DNA of 64,000 nucleotides from Flavobacteriales bacterium (GCA_027491215.1 JAIXWP010000144.1:1-64000), one strand, 5' to 3'; positions 1 to 11,500 are shown, counted from the first letter of the stretch. Translations and numbers: made by a program. Notes: generated by a model not told the origin, from the letters alone.

Positions 1-574
1 AGTGCATTACGATATCAGCCCCCATGTCTAGTGGGTTTTGTAAATATGGTGATGCGAAGGTGTTGTCTACCATTGTAATCAACGAATGCTTTTTGCCAAT
101 GGCAACGAGCTTCTCAATATCGATGATTTTCATCATCGGATTGGTTGGCGTTTCCAACCAAAGCATTCTTGTTTTGTTATTTACAGTCTTTTCTACGAGT
201 TCTAAATCATGCATGTCGATGAAGTGAAACACGATGCCATAGTGCGCGAAGACCTTGGTGAACATGCGGTAAGTACCGCCATAAAGGTCGTCTGTCGCAA
301 TTACTTCATCACCAGGGCGAAGGATTTTTACAATTGCGTCTGCAGCACCCATTCCGCTTGAGAAACAGAGTCCATGAGCAGCATTTTCAAGGGCGGCGAG
401 GCATTTTTCTAGTGCAACGCGAGTAGGGTTTTTTCCTCTAGCGTATGCGTAGCCTTTATGTTGACCTGGAGCTTCTTGAACGTATGTTGAAGTTTGATAG
501 ATAGGTGTCATGATGGCACCTGTGGTAGGGTCTGGCTCTTGGCCAGCGTGAATTGCTTTTGTACCGAATTTCAT
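1..574 (-). CDS. Trans-sulfuration PLP enzyme (cystathionine gamma-synthase/lyase type), 3' part missing
   Basis: Translating the minus strand from the ATG at 574 gives an open frame of 191 codons to the window edge, which the ORF track omits. The N-terminus (MKFGTKAIHAGQEPDPTTGA) and the blocks YARGKNPTR, FSSGMGA and WLETPTNP are typical of Cys/Met-metabolism PLP enzymes. These catalyse gamma-replacement or gamma-elimination on homoserine esters or cystathionine. The PLP-binding lysine should lie just beyond base 1, so it cannot be checked. Synthase and lyase cannot be separated from this half. The start overlaps the dedA-like stop by an ATGA, suggesting translational coupling in a radical SAM-DedA-this gene operon. 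The family is certain; the exact reaction is inferred. Confidence 0.9.
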   Translation of the reverse strand, partial: MKFGTKAIHAGQEPDPTTGAIMTPIYQTSTYVQEAPGQHKGYAYARGKNPTRVALEKCLAALENAAHGLCFSSGMGAADAIVKILRPGDEVIATDDLYGGTYRMFTKVFAHYGIVFHFIDMHDLELVEKTVNNKTRMLWLETPTNPMMKIIDIEKLVAIGKKHSLITMVDNTFASPYLQNPLDMGADIVMH

Positions 575-1221
575 TGTTGTAATGTCTTACTCTTCTCTTC
601 GTTTCGATGTTTGATATATGTCCTAACGACAATTATAGATGTGCTCATAATGAATGCGAGCACGATGTATTCTACATAATCTTTAATCCAAGGAAACTGA
701 TTTCCCAAGAAATATCCTATTAAGCTCAATGATGTCACCCATAATGCTCCCCCAATTAAATTGTAAAGCATAAAGTTTTTGAAATCCACTTTGATTACAC
801 CAGCAAGTATTGGTGCGAAAGTTCTGATAATTGGAAGGAAGCGTCCCAGGATAAGTGTTTTGCCGCCATGTTTTTCGTAGAATGATCTAGTGACATCCAC
901 ATATTTTTTCTTGAAAAAAATGGATTCATTTCGATCAAAAACTTTCGGTCCGGTTTTCATTCCAAACCAATATCCGAATAGGCTACCTGCCACTGCTGCA
1001 AGGAACATGGAGGAAGTTAGAGTAGTGATATCCACGTCTAGAAGCTCCGGCTGAGTGGAACAAATAAGTCCAGATAAAAAAATCAGCGAGTCTCCTGGCA
1101 AGAAGAAGCCGATAAGAATACCGTTTTCTGCGAAAACGATGATTAGAAGAAGCGCCAATCCGCCATAGTGAATGATGGTTTCAGGATTGGAAAGGCCTTT
1201 GATTATTTCCCATGCGTCCAT
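571..1221 (-). CDS. DedA/SNARE-associated family membrane protein
   Basis: DedA-family integral membrane protein, thought to be involved in lipid carrier or phospholipid translocation and in envelope homeostasis. Family hallmarks are FFLPGDSLIF near the N-terminus and GRFLPIIRTFAPILAG in the middle, followed by hydrophobic helices. The ORF track starts at 1317, but the first 32 residues of that version overlap the upstream radical SAM gene and are not membrane-like. The internal ATG at 1221 (MDAWEIIKG) matches the usual DedA N-terminus and gives 216 residues, the normal length. The stop overlaps the start of the downstream trans-sulfuration gene (ATGA). Substrate is unknown. Confidence 0.9.
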   Translation of the reverse strand: MDAWEIIKGLSNPETIIHYGGLALLLIIVFAENGILIGFFLPGDSLIFLSGLICSTQPELLDVDITTLTSSMFLAAVAGSLFGYWFGMKTGPKVFDRNESIFFKKKYVDVTRSFYEKHGGKTLILGRFLPIIRTFAPILAGVIKVDFKNFMLYNLIGGALWVTSLSLIGYFLGNQFPWIKDYVEYIVLAFIMSTSIIVVRTYIKHRNEEKSKTLQQ

Positions 1222-1277
1222 TGACGCGCAAGGTAGAAAGAAATGTGTGACAGCGAAAAAGTTTTGAGTGACTTTAC

Positions 1278-2294
1278 TCAGGCCCAGACCTTTGTTCCTT
1301 CTGAACAGTTGGAGCAAATTTCAATAGACGAACGGTCTCTAAATACTTGTTTTCTAAATTGTTGGTATTCGTTGTTTTGCCAGATCTCTTTGAAAGATTG
1401 TTGTTGTAAATCTCCCATTTGATGTTTTGCATCTTTATCAAAACAGCACGGCACCACTTTTCCGTCCCAAGTAATAACCGCCCCAGACCACATGCGAAGA
1501 CACTCGTCCTTCATTTTGTTTTTCAGGACAAATAGGCCATCTGCTCTTTTCTTGTAACGACTATATTTTTCGTTGGTTGGAATGAGGGGGTGGTTTTCAC
1601 GAGGGTCATAAACTTGGGCCGTTTTGAATCGAAGTTCATCGACTCCAAGGTCAATGGCAATTTGTTTTATCGTGTCAATTTCATGTTCATTCGGCTTTAC
1701 CACTAAGAATTGGAAAATGATATGGGGGGTAGAAGAGTCTAGTTCTTTTTTCCAGTGAATTAAGTTTTTGGTGCCTTCAATTACTTTGTCAAGTGAGCCA
1801 TGCACGCGGTATTGCTCATAGGTTTCTTGAGTAGCGCCGTCAATCGAAATAATTATTCGATCTAGTCCAGACTCGACAGTTTTTTTTGCGAGTTCAGAAT
1901 TTAAAAAGTGAGCGTTTGTGCTCGTGCTTGTGTAAATTTTTTTCTCGTGCGCACTGCGAATGAATTGAATAATCTGTGGGTGAATAAAAGGTTCTCCTTG
2001 AAAGTAAAAGTTGATGTACACCAAATGCGACTTCATTTCAGCAAGCCATTTTTCAAAATGATTTTCTTTGAGATTTCCGGTAGCTCGGGTGAATTGTTTT
2101 AGACCGCTGGGGCATTCAGGACATCCGAGATTACAGGCTGTAGTCGGCTCGATGCTTAGGCTTACAGGACGGCCCCATGGAGCGATAATTCCAAACCATT
2201 TTGCGATGTAATAACTGATACCAATCAATGTGGCATTCCAAAATCGGAGTGGCGTCCACTTCGATAAAAGATTGATAGCATCCGTTCGCTTCAT
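1278..2294 (-). CDS. Radical SAM/SPASM domain protein
   Basis: The motif CNLGCPEC (C54, C58, C61) is the CX3CX2C signature binding the radical-SAM 4Fe-4S cluster. C-terminal cysteines (CLRMW, VPCCF, ICSNC) form a SPASM-like region for auxiliary clusters, with the typical WDGKVVPCC. Such proteins modify peptides or small molecules by radical chemistry. The substrate is not evident because no precursor peptide or partner enzyme is adjacent. The 338-residue length is normal. It is probably first in a minus-strand operon with the DedA and trans-sulfuration genes. An exact TANNTTTG box lies 14 bases upstream of the ATG. Confidence 0.9.
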   Translation of the reverse strand: MKRTDAINLLSKWTPLRFWNATLIGISYYIAKWFGIIAPWGRPVSLSIEPTTACNLGCPECPSGLKQFTRATGNLKENHFEKWLAEMKSHLVYINFYFQGEPFIHPQIIQFIRSAHEKKIYTSTSTNAHFLNSELAKKTVESGLDRIIISIDGATQETYEQYRVHGSLDKVIEGTKNLIHWKKELDSSTPHIIFQFLVVKPNEHEIDTIKQIAIDLGVDELRFKTAQVYDPRENHPLIPTNEKYSRYKKRADGLFVLKNKMKDECLRMWSGAVITWDGKVVPCCFDKDAKHQMGDLQQQSFKEIWQNNEYQQFRKQVFRDRSSIEICSNCSEGTKVWA

Positions 2295-2307
2295 GAATGT
2301 AAAAAAG

Positions 2308-2315
2308 CAAATGTA
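2308..2315 (-). promoter_or_regulatory. Candidate -7 box (TACATTTG) for the radical SAM operon
   Basis: On the minus strand the sequence TACATTTG matches the Bacteroidota -7 consensus TANNTTTG, 13 bases before the radical SAM start. I see no TTG at the proper -33 distance, so the call rests on one motif. Confidence 0.4.
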
Positions 2316-2377
2316 ATGTTGTGTAGTAGAATTTGCTTGATATTCGTATTACAAAGGAACGACAACCTTAGCCTACT

Positions 2378-4795
2378 ATGAAATACTTCTACTTGACACT
2401 CATTTCAATATTTGTATCACTATCGGGTCATTCTCAAATCAGAGGGAAGATGGTGGATGCCAACAATGGAGAATCATTGGCTTTCGTTGCAATTTATGAA
2501 GAAGGCACGTCAGCTGGGGTTTACAGCGACATCGATGGAAATTTCACGATCAATTCTTTAAAGTTAGGGTCTGTGGTTATATTCAAGTTTATTGGTTATA
2601 AGCCTATGCGTCTGTCTTATCAAGGCGAGAATCCTTGGTTGGTGAAAATGACACCAGAATATGGAACTATGAAAGAGATAGTGATCCGCCCTGGGGAAAA
2701 TCCTGCCGAGCGAATTATTAAACGTGCCATTGAAAATAAAGAGAATAATGACCCTGAGAAGAAGTATGCCTTTACTTACGATAGCTACAATAAATTATTC
2801 TTCGACTTATTGTCGGATACAGCCACACTTACTCCTGACCTCGCGAAGGACACCGCCTTTCAAAAGGATTTGAAGGATTTATCTACCTTCCATTTATTTT
2901 TAGTAGAAACAGTTAGTCAGCGCAAGTTTTTGCCACCAAACAATTCAGAAGAAACCATCATCGCAAATCGAGTGAGTGGTTTGAAAACTGCGGATTTTGC
3001 ATTGTTGGGAACACAATTACAGTCATTTAGTTTTTATGGTGAGTATGTGGAAATCCTTGCAGCTAAATATTTGAGTCCACTTTCAAAGGGTTCTACGAAT
3101 AAATATTTATTCATCATCGAGGATACAAATTATGTCAATCAGGACACTGTCTTCACGATTTCATTTCGACCTCGAAAGGGGAAGAATTTTACAGGAATGG
3201 AAGGGCAATTATTTATCAATACGGATGGGTATGCCTTACAGAATGTACTTGCGAAGCCGTCCGAACCAGGGCAGGGTTTGAACATTCGTATTCAACAACG
3301 GTATGAAAAAATTGACAACAAGGCTTGGTTTCCTGTTCAGTTGAATTCAGATCTAGAGTTGCCGATGCTTCAAATACCAGGTATGAAAGCTGGAGGAGAG
3401 GGAAGGTCATATATGCAGAACATTGTGCTAAATCCACCTTTAAGGGCGCGCGAGTTTACACCAGTGACCTTGCAGATGGATAAGGATGCTTACAACAAGC
3501 CTGATTCAATCTGGGCAAAGTTTAGAACTGTTGATTTGGATTCACTTGATTTGAAAACATATCATGTCATAGACAGTTTAGGCGATGCAGAAAAGTTGGA
3601 TGAGAAATTAAAAATTTACAAATCCCTTTTATTGGGGAAAATCCCATTGGGAATCATTGATATTGACCTTGATCGAATAATACGCTTCAACAGTTATGAG
3701 GGTTTTCGTGTAGGCGCAGGGATTCATACTAGCGAGCGCTTGTCTCCTTATTACTCTATTGGAGGCTATGGAGCTTATGGATTTAAAGACAAAGCCTGGA
3801 AATATGGAGCAGACGCTAAAGTTAATCTTTATAGAAAAAGAGAGGCTTGGATAAAAGCACTGTGGGAAGTAGATGTACGAGAGACTGCGGGAAATCAATT
3901 TGTCAAGCCAGGCGTTGGTAGTTTAATTACATCGGATTACTATCCACTCTTTATTTCAAGAATGGATCAGTATCAAAAAATTGAAGGGCAGATTAATGGT
4001 AGAGTTTGGAGAAATTTTTCTTTGAATGCTTTTGGAAATGTTCAGTTGGTCAAGCCATTTCAAGGCATTAGTTATAATTCTACTGTTGATGCAAATAGCA
4101 CGCAGGTTACGGTCAATACCACTGATTTTTCATTAACAGAATTGGGAGGGACATTGCGCTGGGCTCCTGGTGAAAAGCTCGCTCGCGTAGGGGAGAGAGA
4201 GATTAGATTATTTGGAAGACTTCCTGTTTTTTGGATCAAGTACACGAAAGGGTTGAGCGGTGTTATGGAGGGGGAGTATTCCTATGATCGTATTGACGCA
4301 ATGATTGAAAAGAAATTTTTGATTAAAAATTTAGGTGAGCTTTCTACCAAATTAATTGGAGGAAGAGTGAATGCCAATCTTCCTTTGAGTTTACTGTATA
4401 ATGCTCGTGGTAGCAATACGAATAAATTTAATATCGTAACACCAGAAGGATTTGAGACGATGTTTACAAATGAATTTCAGTATAGCGAGTTTGTAGCATT
4501 TCACTTGCGACACAACTTTGGTCATCTCTTATTTAAGCGTCCGAAATTTAGGCCACAGCTTATATTAGTGCATAGCATGTTGGTGTCTTCAAAAAACAAA
4601 AATGCACTGCAATACTCTGTTCCAATTAAGTCAGCTGAAAGAGGCTTTTATGAAAGTGGCTTGCAAATCGATCGACTCTTAGTGTCAGGATTTAGTGCAC
4701 TAGGTGTCGGAGCGTTCTATCGCTATGGTGATTATGCTTTTGAAAAAACTTCGGATAATATAGCAGTGAAAGTTTCTGCTTCCTTCGCTTTTTAG
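2378..4795 (+). CDS. DUF5686 family outer-membrane protein with carboxypeptidase-regulatory-like domain
   Basis: A signal peptide (residues 1-19, ending GHSQ) is followed by a CarboxypepD_reg-like beta-sandwich (about 20-100: KMVDANNGESLAFVAIYEEG). The remainder is the DUF5686 domain, a long beta-rich region ending in an aromatic residue (VSASFAF), as expected for an outer-membrane beta-barrel. At 805 residues it is typical of the family. The role is unknown; the N-terminal domain is shared with SusC/TonB-dependent proteins and may act in the periplasm. Its 3' end overlaps the convergent gene by 4 bases. It is divergent from the radical SAM gene, so the 83-base gap holds both promoters. Confidence 0.88.
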   Translation: MKYFYLTLISIFVSLSGHSQIRGKMVDANNGESLAFVAIYEEGTSAGVYSDIDGNFTINSLKLGSVVIFKFIGYKPMRLSYQGENPWLVKMTPEYGTMKEIVIRPGENPAERIIKRAIENKENNDPEKKYAFTYDSYNKLFFDLLSDTATLTPDLAKDTAFQKDLKDLSTFHLFLVETVSQRKFLPPNNSEETIIANRVSGLKTADFALLGTQLQSFSFYGEYVEILAAKYLSPLSKGSTNKYLFIIEDTNYVNQDTVFTISFRPRKGKNFTGMEGQLFINTDGYALQNVLAKPSEPGQGLNIRIQQRYEKIDNKAWFPVQLNSDLELPMLQIPGMKAGGEGRSYMQNIVLNPPLRAREFTPVTLQMDKDAYNKPDSIWAKFRTVDLDSLDLKTYHVIDSLGDAEKLDEKLKIYKSLLLGKIPLGIIDIDLDRIIRFNSYEGFRVGAGIHTSERLSPYYSIGGYGAYGFKDKAWKYGADAKVNLYRKREAWIKALWEVDVRETAGNQFVKPGVGSLITSDYYPLFISRMDQYQKIEGQINGRVWRNFSLNAFGNVQLVKPFQGISYNSTVDANSTQVTVNTTDFSLTELGGTLRWAPGEKLARVGEREIRLFGRLPVFWIKYTKGLSGVMEGEYSYDRIDAMIEKKFLIKNLGELSTKLIGGRVNANLPLSLLYNARGSNTNKFNIVTPEGFETMFTNEFQYSEFVAFHLRHNFGHLLFKRPKFRPQLILVHSMLVSSKNKNALQYSVPIKSAERGFYESGLQIDRLLVSGFSALGVGAFYRYGDYAFEKTSDNIAVKVSASFAF

Positions 4796-5262
4796 TGTTC
4801 TTCCTCTTCTTCTGCAGGAACTTCGATTCCTAGTTCTGGGTGACGAATTGCTCCGCCGCTTTCTCCTGCTTTTTTAGCTAGGACGCTGCAAACGATTCCT
4901 CCAACAAGGATTAAATATGTCAAGTAATTTCCAATTACAGATTTTCTGTAAAGTAAAAAAAGTGTTACTAGGCTTAGAATTCCGACTATGACCATTCCTT
5001 GAAAGAAAGGTTCTGACGCGTGTTCGTGAAATTCAAGAGCGTCATGAGAGAATCCTGTTGTGTCATCTGCTGCGTGCTCTGCACGCTCGCCAGTAATGTG
5101 TGCAATGAATGCTGCGATTCCGCTAAAAAACATGGTGAAGAGACCTACTACTTGCACAGTTTTATTTCGTAGAATTATACCAGCAAGTAAAATTAGTGTG
5201 GCAAGAATCACCCCTACTATTGGGAAGTGATTCACAAGCAAGTGGATGTGGAATTCGTTCAT
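4792..5262 (-). CDS. Small four-helix membrane protein, DUF2231-like
   Basis: 156 residues with about four hydrophobic segments. The N-terminal motif HIHLLVNHFPIVG resembles the histidine-bearing first helix of DUF2231-type membrane proteins. A His/Glu-rich loop (GERAEHAADD, HDALEFHEHA) and an acidic C-terminal tail (EEEEEH) are visible. Clustered histidines suggest metal or heme contact, but this is inference. It converges on the DUF5686 gene with a 4-base overlap. No function can be assigned. Confidence 0.75.
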   Translation of the reverse strand: MNEFHIHLLVNHFPIVGVILATLILLAGIILRNKTVQVVGLFTMFFSGIAAFIAHITGERAEHAADDTTGFSHDALEFHEHASEPFFQGMVIVGILSLVTLFLLYRKSVIGNYLTYLILVGGIVCSVLAKKAGESGGAIRHPELGIEVPAEEEEEH

Positions 5263-5295
5263 GATGAATTATGATTTATAAACGAATGTAGGTAA

Positions 5296-5445
5296 TTATA
5301 AGTACCCTTTTACTTGCGCTTGTTTCTCGCAGTTTTCTTTAGCTAAAAATCCGAAAGTGCTTTGGTCGATGATGGTTCCCTGCCCATCCACAAACTGCCA
5401 ATGCCAGAAGCCATTGTCATCACAAAAGAAACGTAAGTTCGACAT
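5296..5445 (-). CDS. Small 49-residue protein, DUF1508-like half domain
   Basis: Below the ORF-track cutoff. The minus-strand ATG at 5445 opens a 49-codon frame (MSNLRFFCDDNGFWHWQFVD...) ending in TAA. The pattern of aromatic residues, then DGQGTIIDQS, then FLAKENCEKQAQ resembles one repeat of the YegP/DUF1508 fold (WRWRL...NGEII..S..GY.SK..). It lies between the DUF2231-like gene and a bidirectional terminator, in the same orientation as both neighbours. The protein-like composition and the isolation between gene ends support a real gene. The family link is a visual resemblance only. Confidence 0.6.
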   Translation of the reverse strand: MSNLRFFCDDNGFWHWQFVDGQGTIIDQSTFGFLAKENCEKQAQVKGYL

Positions 5446-5491
5446 ACAATAAATCAATTAGTAACAGAAATAAGTAGGCCGAAGGTAAATA

Positions 5492-5520
5492 AAAAACCCC
5501 TTCCAACGGAAGGGGTTTTT
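5492..5520. terminator. Bidirectional intrinsic terminator
   Basis: ACCCCTTCC / GGAAGGGGT inverted repeat with a 3-base loop, A-tract on the left and T-tract on the right. It sits just past the stop of the giant minus-strand gene and is likely its terminator. Confidence 0.85.
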
Positions 5521-5554
5521 AGTATTCAAACTAATTGTTTATTTGAAACAATGC

Positions 5555-8500
5555 TTATTTGCTGATTACCAACTTTCCTTGTTCAATGTGGTTACCACTT
5601 GTTACACGGAAAGTATAAATACCAGTTGCAAATGTTCTTACATCAACTGAAATTTTGTACTCAGTATTTTCTTCAACAATACTGCTAAACACTGAAGCAA
5701 CTTTTGCACCTGTGATATCAAATATCTCAAGGGTTGTTCTGTTGCTTTCAGAAGACACCAATGTAAATGTTGCATTGTTTTCTGCTGGGTTTGGATATAC
5801 CGAAACAACAACAGTGTTATCTTCTTTTACAGTCTCAGCAGGTGTTTCAGGTGAAAGCACTTCTTCTTCATCCACTGATAAATCAGAGAATGAAATCATT
5901 TGCTCACATACTGTTTGGTTACCTGAGCAATCAGTAGCTGTCCAACGACGCATTGCGTAGTAATCTGGGCAGCAATCCAATTCGAATGCAAAGTCACCAG
6001 CACCAGAAACACTTCCTTGTTGGTTTCCGAATGGAGTTTCATTTACAAGGAACAATCCACTGTAAGTAAACCATCCACCAAATCCATTATCTGCTGCATT
6101 GTAGTTATTAGCACCGTCACCCAATTGGAATCCGAAGTACTTGTTAGATGGAGCATGACCTAGGTTCAATGTGCTACCTTCATAGTCACCGAATCCTGTA
6201 AGTTCCGCACCTTCTCCGTTTACAAGGATGAAGTACAACCACTCTTCGTGATTAACACCAGTAGCGCCACAATCAGCTTTGAAGCTAGTTGGGAAGCTCT
6301 GTGAACTCCATTCATTCCAATCCATTTGGTTATTGAACCATACATCAACATTCCAACCATTAGCGTTATTCATTGCGTTATTCATAACAGCAGTCACGTG
6401 AACTGTTCCATCAGGATATCTCACGAGATTTCCTTCAGTCACTGCATAGTAACGGTGTTGTGTTGGCATTCCGAATAGAGCCATCGCCCAGTCGTAAGCA
6501 TAGTTACATGGGTTGTTAGCTGGTCTTACTGGAGTCAATAATCTGCAGTCAGAGATTGAACCTTCTGCAGGAATGTTTCCGTAAAGTGTTTGAGAGTATG
6601 TAACAGTTACGTCATTGTCACAGTTGTCTGTAGCTACAAGAACTGCAGGCTCAGGTAATGAAGCTGTGCAATCAATTACTAAGTTTTCTGGACATGATTC
6701 AAATGTTGGGTTTGTTTCGTCAAGCACAGTGATATAGTAACCTGTTTCAGACATATTGCCACAGTTATCAGTAGCAGTGTAGTGTACATAAAGGATCTGA
6801 TTTCCGCAGTCATCGGAACCAGTTACTTCTTCAATTTCTGTTGAAACGAATACATCGCTGCAAACATCTGTTGCAGCAACTTCTACTGCTGCTGGTATTT
6901 CAGAAGCACATTCAACTAGAACATCTGTAAGTTCTGTTTCGAATGTTGGAGCAACGTTGTCATAAACGAAGATGGTAGCGCTAGCATTCGTTGTGTTTCC
7001 ACAAGCGTCTGTTGCAGTCCAAGTTCTAGTGTGAAGTTCACCACAAAGTGATTCAGAACCACAAGAGAAATTGCCATTGTCTTCATCACCTTCGTGATAG
7101 TTTAGATTGATTACTTCCATTGCAGAGGCAAGAGCAGTAAGGCTAAATGCACTGCTGCATCCACCAAGCGCAAGATTAGCTTGATTAACCACTTGTGAAA
7201 TAGTCATTCCTTCAAATGCACCACTGTTAAACACAAGTGATCCAAGTGATCCTTCTGAGTCTCCAAAGTCAGCATCGTAAGCATCAAAGCCAATAGAAAG
7301 ACTAGCCGCAACGAGTTGCGAAGCCAATTGGTTCTGAACACCAGTAGGATTAGTAGAAGCTTCAGAAATCACTGAAGATGGTCCACCAGCTGGCAAGAAG
7401 TTTTCAATTGCTTGAGCGTTTGTAAATGTATAAGTGTTATCTCCACATCCTACAGTTAAACCGTTCGGGAAAGCATCAGCAAAATTCTCATCGCGATAGT
7501 TTGCAGCAGTTCCGTTTGGAGCACCCCATCCACCTTGAGAGAATGTAGTGAATTGACCGCAATCATCATTTGTTCCTTCTTGTGTGAATGGAACTACTGT
7601 GTCCAAGAATGTAATTGTTGCACCGCTGCAAGCATCAGTTGCCGTAGCAGATTCGAATCCATTAAATTCTAAGCAGCTAACTGTTGCATTTTCTGGAACG
7701 AATGTGAAGTCTGGACCAGCATTATCAAATACTGTAATTGTCTGCACATAGTTTACAAAGTTGCCACAGTCATCAGTTGCAGTATATGTGCGCTCGATAA
7801 CGTAGTTACCTGGACAGTTACCTGGGATGATAACGTTATTAGCATCAACAGTTACTTCATTATCACAAACGTCACCTGCAGAAGCTTGATCGAAAATGAT
7901 CTCTTCAGCATCTTCACAAGACACTGAATAGCTCATTGGAGTTTCAGTGAAGTATGGGTTGGTAGTGTCAACGATAGTGATGATACGAGATACTGTTGTT
8001 GTGTTTCCACAGTTGTCAGTAGCTGACCATGATTGAGAAATAAGATCCGCACAAAGTTCATCATCGAAACCGATGTTAGAATTAGCGCTGAACGATAAGT
8101 CTTCATCACAATTGTCGCTGAATTCTGGAATGAATGCAGGATAGTCATCTCCACATTCTACAGTTATATTTTCAGGTTGCACAGCAATCGTTGGGAACGT
8201 TGAGTCAATCAAGTTGATTGTTTGTGTAAACATAGACTCGTTACCGCAGATGTCAGACACTACATAAGTTCTAATGATTGTGCCATTGCATGAACCAGTA
8301 ACTACTACATCGCTAAATGAAGATTCAGTTTCGTTGCAGTTGTCTGTGAAAGTGATATAGTAATCTTCTAGTTGATCACACTCCACTGTAATAACAGCAT
8401 CACCTTCGATAGATGGTGCAGTAGTATCTACAATTTGGATATACTGAGTGAAGTTAGAAGAGTTGCCGCAAGCATCAGTAGCTGTCCATACAACTGAGTA

Positions 8501-11500
8501 ACCAGTTGCGCAGCCATCTACCCATGAGTTACCTTGTTCAGATGAATAGGTAATTTCAGAGCAAAGATCAGTTGCTACAGGCTGTGGTAATTCATACGGA
8601 GTGTTACATTCAAATGTGAAGTAAGACTGATTCGAATCACCAAAAGTTGGAGCGTTAGTATCAATCACAGTGATGTATTGAACGTGTTGAACATCGTTGC
8701 CGCAGTTATCTACAGCTGTCCAAGTTCTTACAATAGTGTAGCTCGCATCACAGTTGCCTTCAATGATTTCATCATTGAAAGTTGCAATTACTTCTCCAGC
8801 ACAAATATCATAAGCTGAAACGTAAGCCGTAGGAATCAGAGTTCCACACTGAATTGTAGTGTTTTCAGGAAGCTCATTGAATGTTGGAGCAGTTGTGTCG
8901 TTGATAGTAATTACACGAACTATCTCTAGTGTATTGTTACAATGATCTGTTGCTGTCCAAGTTTGAGTGATTGTTTCAGTGCAACCGTTATTACTAAATT
9001 CACTTTCTTGGTAGAAAGTAGTTTCTAGCGTTTCATCGCAATTGTCAGAGAAAGCAGGATCAAACGATGGAATCATTTGACCGCACTCAAGTGTAAGGTT
9101 AGCAACTTCATTGTTCGCTACTGGAAGCGTATTGTCAATCAAGTTGAGGATCTGAGTAAACTGTGAAGTGTTTCCACAAATATCAGTAGCAGTATAAATA
9201 CGGATGATACGGCCAGCGCATGATCCAGAAACAAGATCATCATTGATTGAAACATCAAACATATTACAGTTGTCAGAAACTGTAGCGTAAGATTCTTCAA
9301 GGTTGTCGCATGGAATTGAAAGCTCTAATTCACCTACAATAGATGGAGCAGTAGTATCAACAACTTGGATATATTGACTGAAGTTAGCGTAATTTCCACA
9401 AGCATCTGTTGCAGTCCAAATACGCACGAAACCTGAAGTACAACCTTCTGACCATTGCTGAACATCTTCGTGTGTTAATGTAATGTCGCTACAAGCGTCA
9501 GCAGCAAATGGAGTAATCACTGGGATCACAACATCACACTCGTATAGGAATTGCACTTGATTGTTTTCAGAGAAAACTGGTGCAGTGACATCTTGAATAG
9601 TATAAGTGATTGAAGCTTCACTCACGTTTCCACACATGTCATTTGCAGTCCATGTATATACGATTTGGTAGTTATTCGCGCAGTTACCAGCAATTGTATC
9701 AATGTTCAATTCAAGTGATGGGAATTCTACACAGTTGTCAGAAACCAATGCGCTAGCAGGAGCAGTGAAAGGCTCGTCACAGTTATATGTAGCATCTTCA
9801 CCTTGAAGTGTGATAACTGGAGCAGTAGTATCTACTACAGTGATTGTAGTGGTTGCTTCACTTACGTTATCGCAATAGTCCATTGCTTCCCAATGCCAAA
9901 CTATTTGGTAAGTGCAAGCATCGATAGTGATGATTTCTTGAGAAGCCTCAATAATAGTTACATCATATCCACAAGCATCATAAATTTCAATGGATGGAAT
10001 TTGTGTTGGAGCAACATCACATTCTACAGTAGCGTCAGCTGGATTTGAAATCACTGGACCCACGTTGTCTTGTATGCTGATAAACTGTGTTACTGTTGCC
10101 GTGTTTCCACAAGCATCAGTTGCAGTATAAATTCTCTGAAGAACACCAAGACATCCACCTGAATTCAATGTTTCAGTGAAAGTTACTGTTACATCGCTAC
10201 AAGCGTCAGTAGCAGTTGGAAGTGGAAGATTAGCCACTTGATCACAAGCTACATGAATGTACGGTTGAACCGGAGCAAATGAAGGAGCAGTTGTGTCAAT
10301 TGCAGTTAATACTTGAACGAATTCAGAAGTATTTCCACAAAGGTCTGTAACTGTCCAAGTTCTATGAACTTCATATCCACATGCTAAATCTACGATTACA
10401 TCTTCTCTTGTAAAGTTTACTTCGTTGCAAACATCAGAGAAGATTGGGTCAACAGATGTAGGAACATCTGTACCGCACGCAAAAGTTACATTCGCTGGAA
10501 CGTTTTCAGCAGTTGGAGCGATGTTGTCCACGACATGAATTTCTTGCGCACAAGTGCCAATGTTACCACACTCATCTATCGAAGCATAAGTACGAGTAAT
10601 AGTGTATTCGCAAGAGTTTCCGTTGAATTCGTCACCATCCCATATAACAGACGAAGCTGAACATCCTTCACTCAAAAGCACGGCAGAAGCGTCATTCGGT
10701 GCAGGCACGATATCTAAGCAAGTCAATTCAAGATCTGCTGGACATTCTACTACTGGTGGTATTTCACATTCACGACCTTCAATTGGAAGTGCGTTACTCA
10801 ATTCAAAGCAACCTAGTTCCGCAACCGCAGAAATATCCGAGATGTTATTGCCTACAGCAATGCCTGTTACCTCACCCGAATAGGAAAGACCATATATGTT
10901 GAATGAAGCTACACCGTAGCTATTCAAATCGAATAGTCCGGTAGTGTTTTTCTGAAGAATGTTGCCAGAAAGATCTGTCAAAAGAAATTCGTAAAAATCA
11001 CTAGTTGAAACAGCGTTGGTTACAACTTGGAATACGTCAGAAAGCAAATCTTGAGTGCAGTAGTAATTTCCTACGTTAGGATTAGCGAAAGAAACTGTTC
11101 CAGCTTGACAAAGGAAAATAGAAAAGCTGCTTCCTTTGATGAATACGCCAGAGTCAAGGCTACTGTCTGAAATGTCTGCGATAGCAAATTCAAATGAGTA
11201 TGACTGTCCTGGTACAACAGCTATCTGTGCTGTTAGTGTTACAGTAAATCCGTCATAACCAATTGTGAGACCTGTACTATTGTTAATATAGTGCGCGCTA
11301 TTATTTAGAGCGATGCAATTGTCATTATCACCGAATTGTCCCGAGTTACCATTGTTAATTGAATTGACAGAAACCGGTAAAGTTGTATTCGGTACAAGCG
11401 CAAGATTCGTGTTATTATAATTTCCGCCTAGGGGGTTAGGGCCGCTTACAAAGAATGCGAAGATGTCATTGAATTGTGAACATACATATTCATTGTATTC

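Noticed and set aside
1222-1317. N-terminal extension of the DedA ORF
   Set aside because: It overlaps the radical SAM gene and has no membrane or family similarity; the ATG at 1221 fits.
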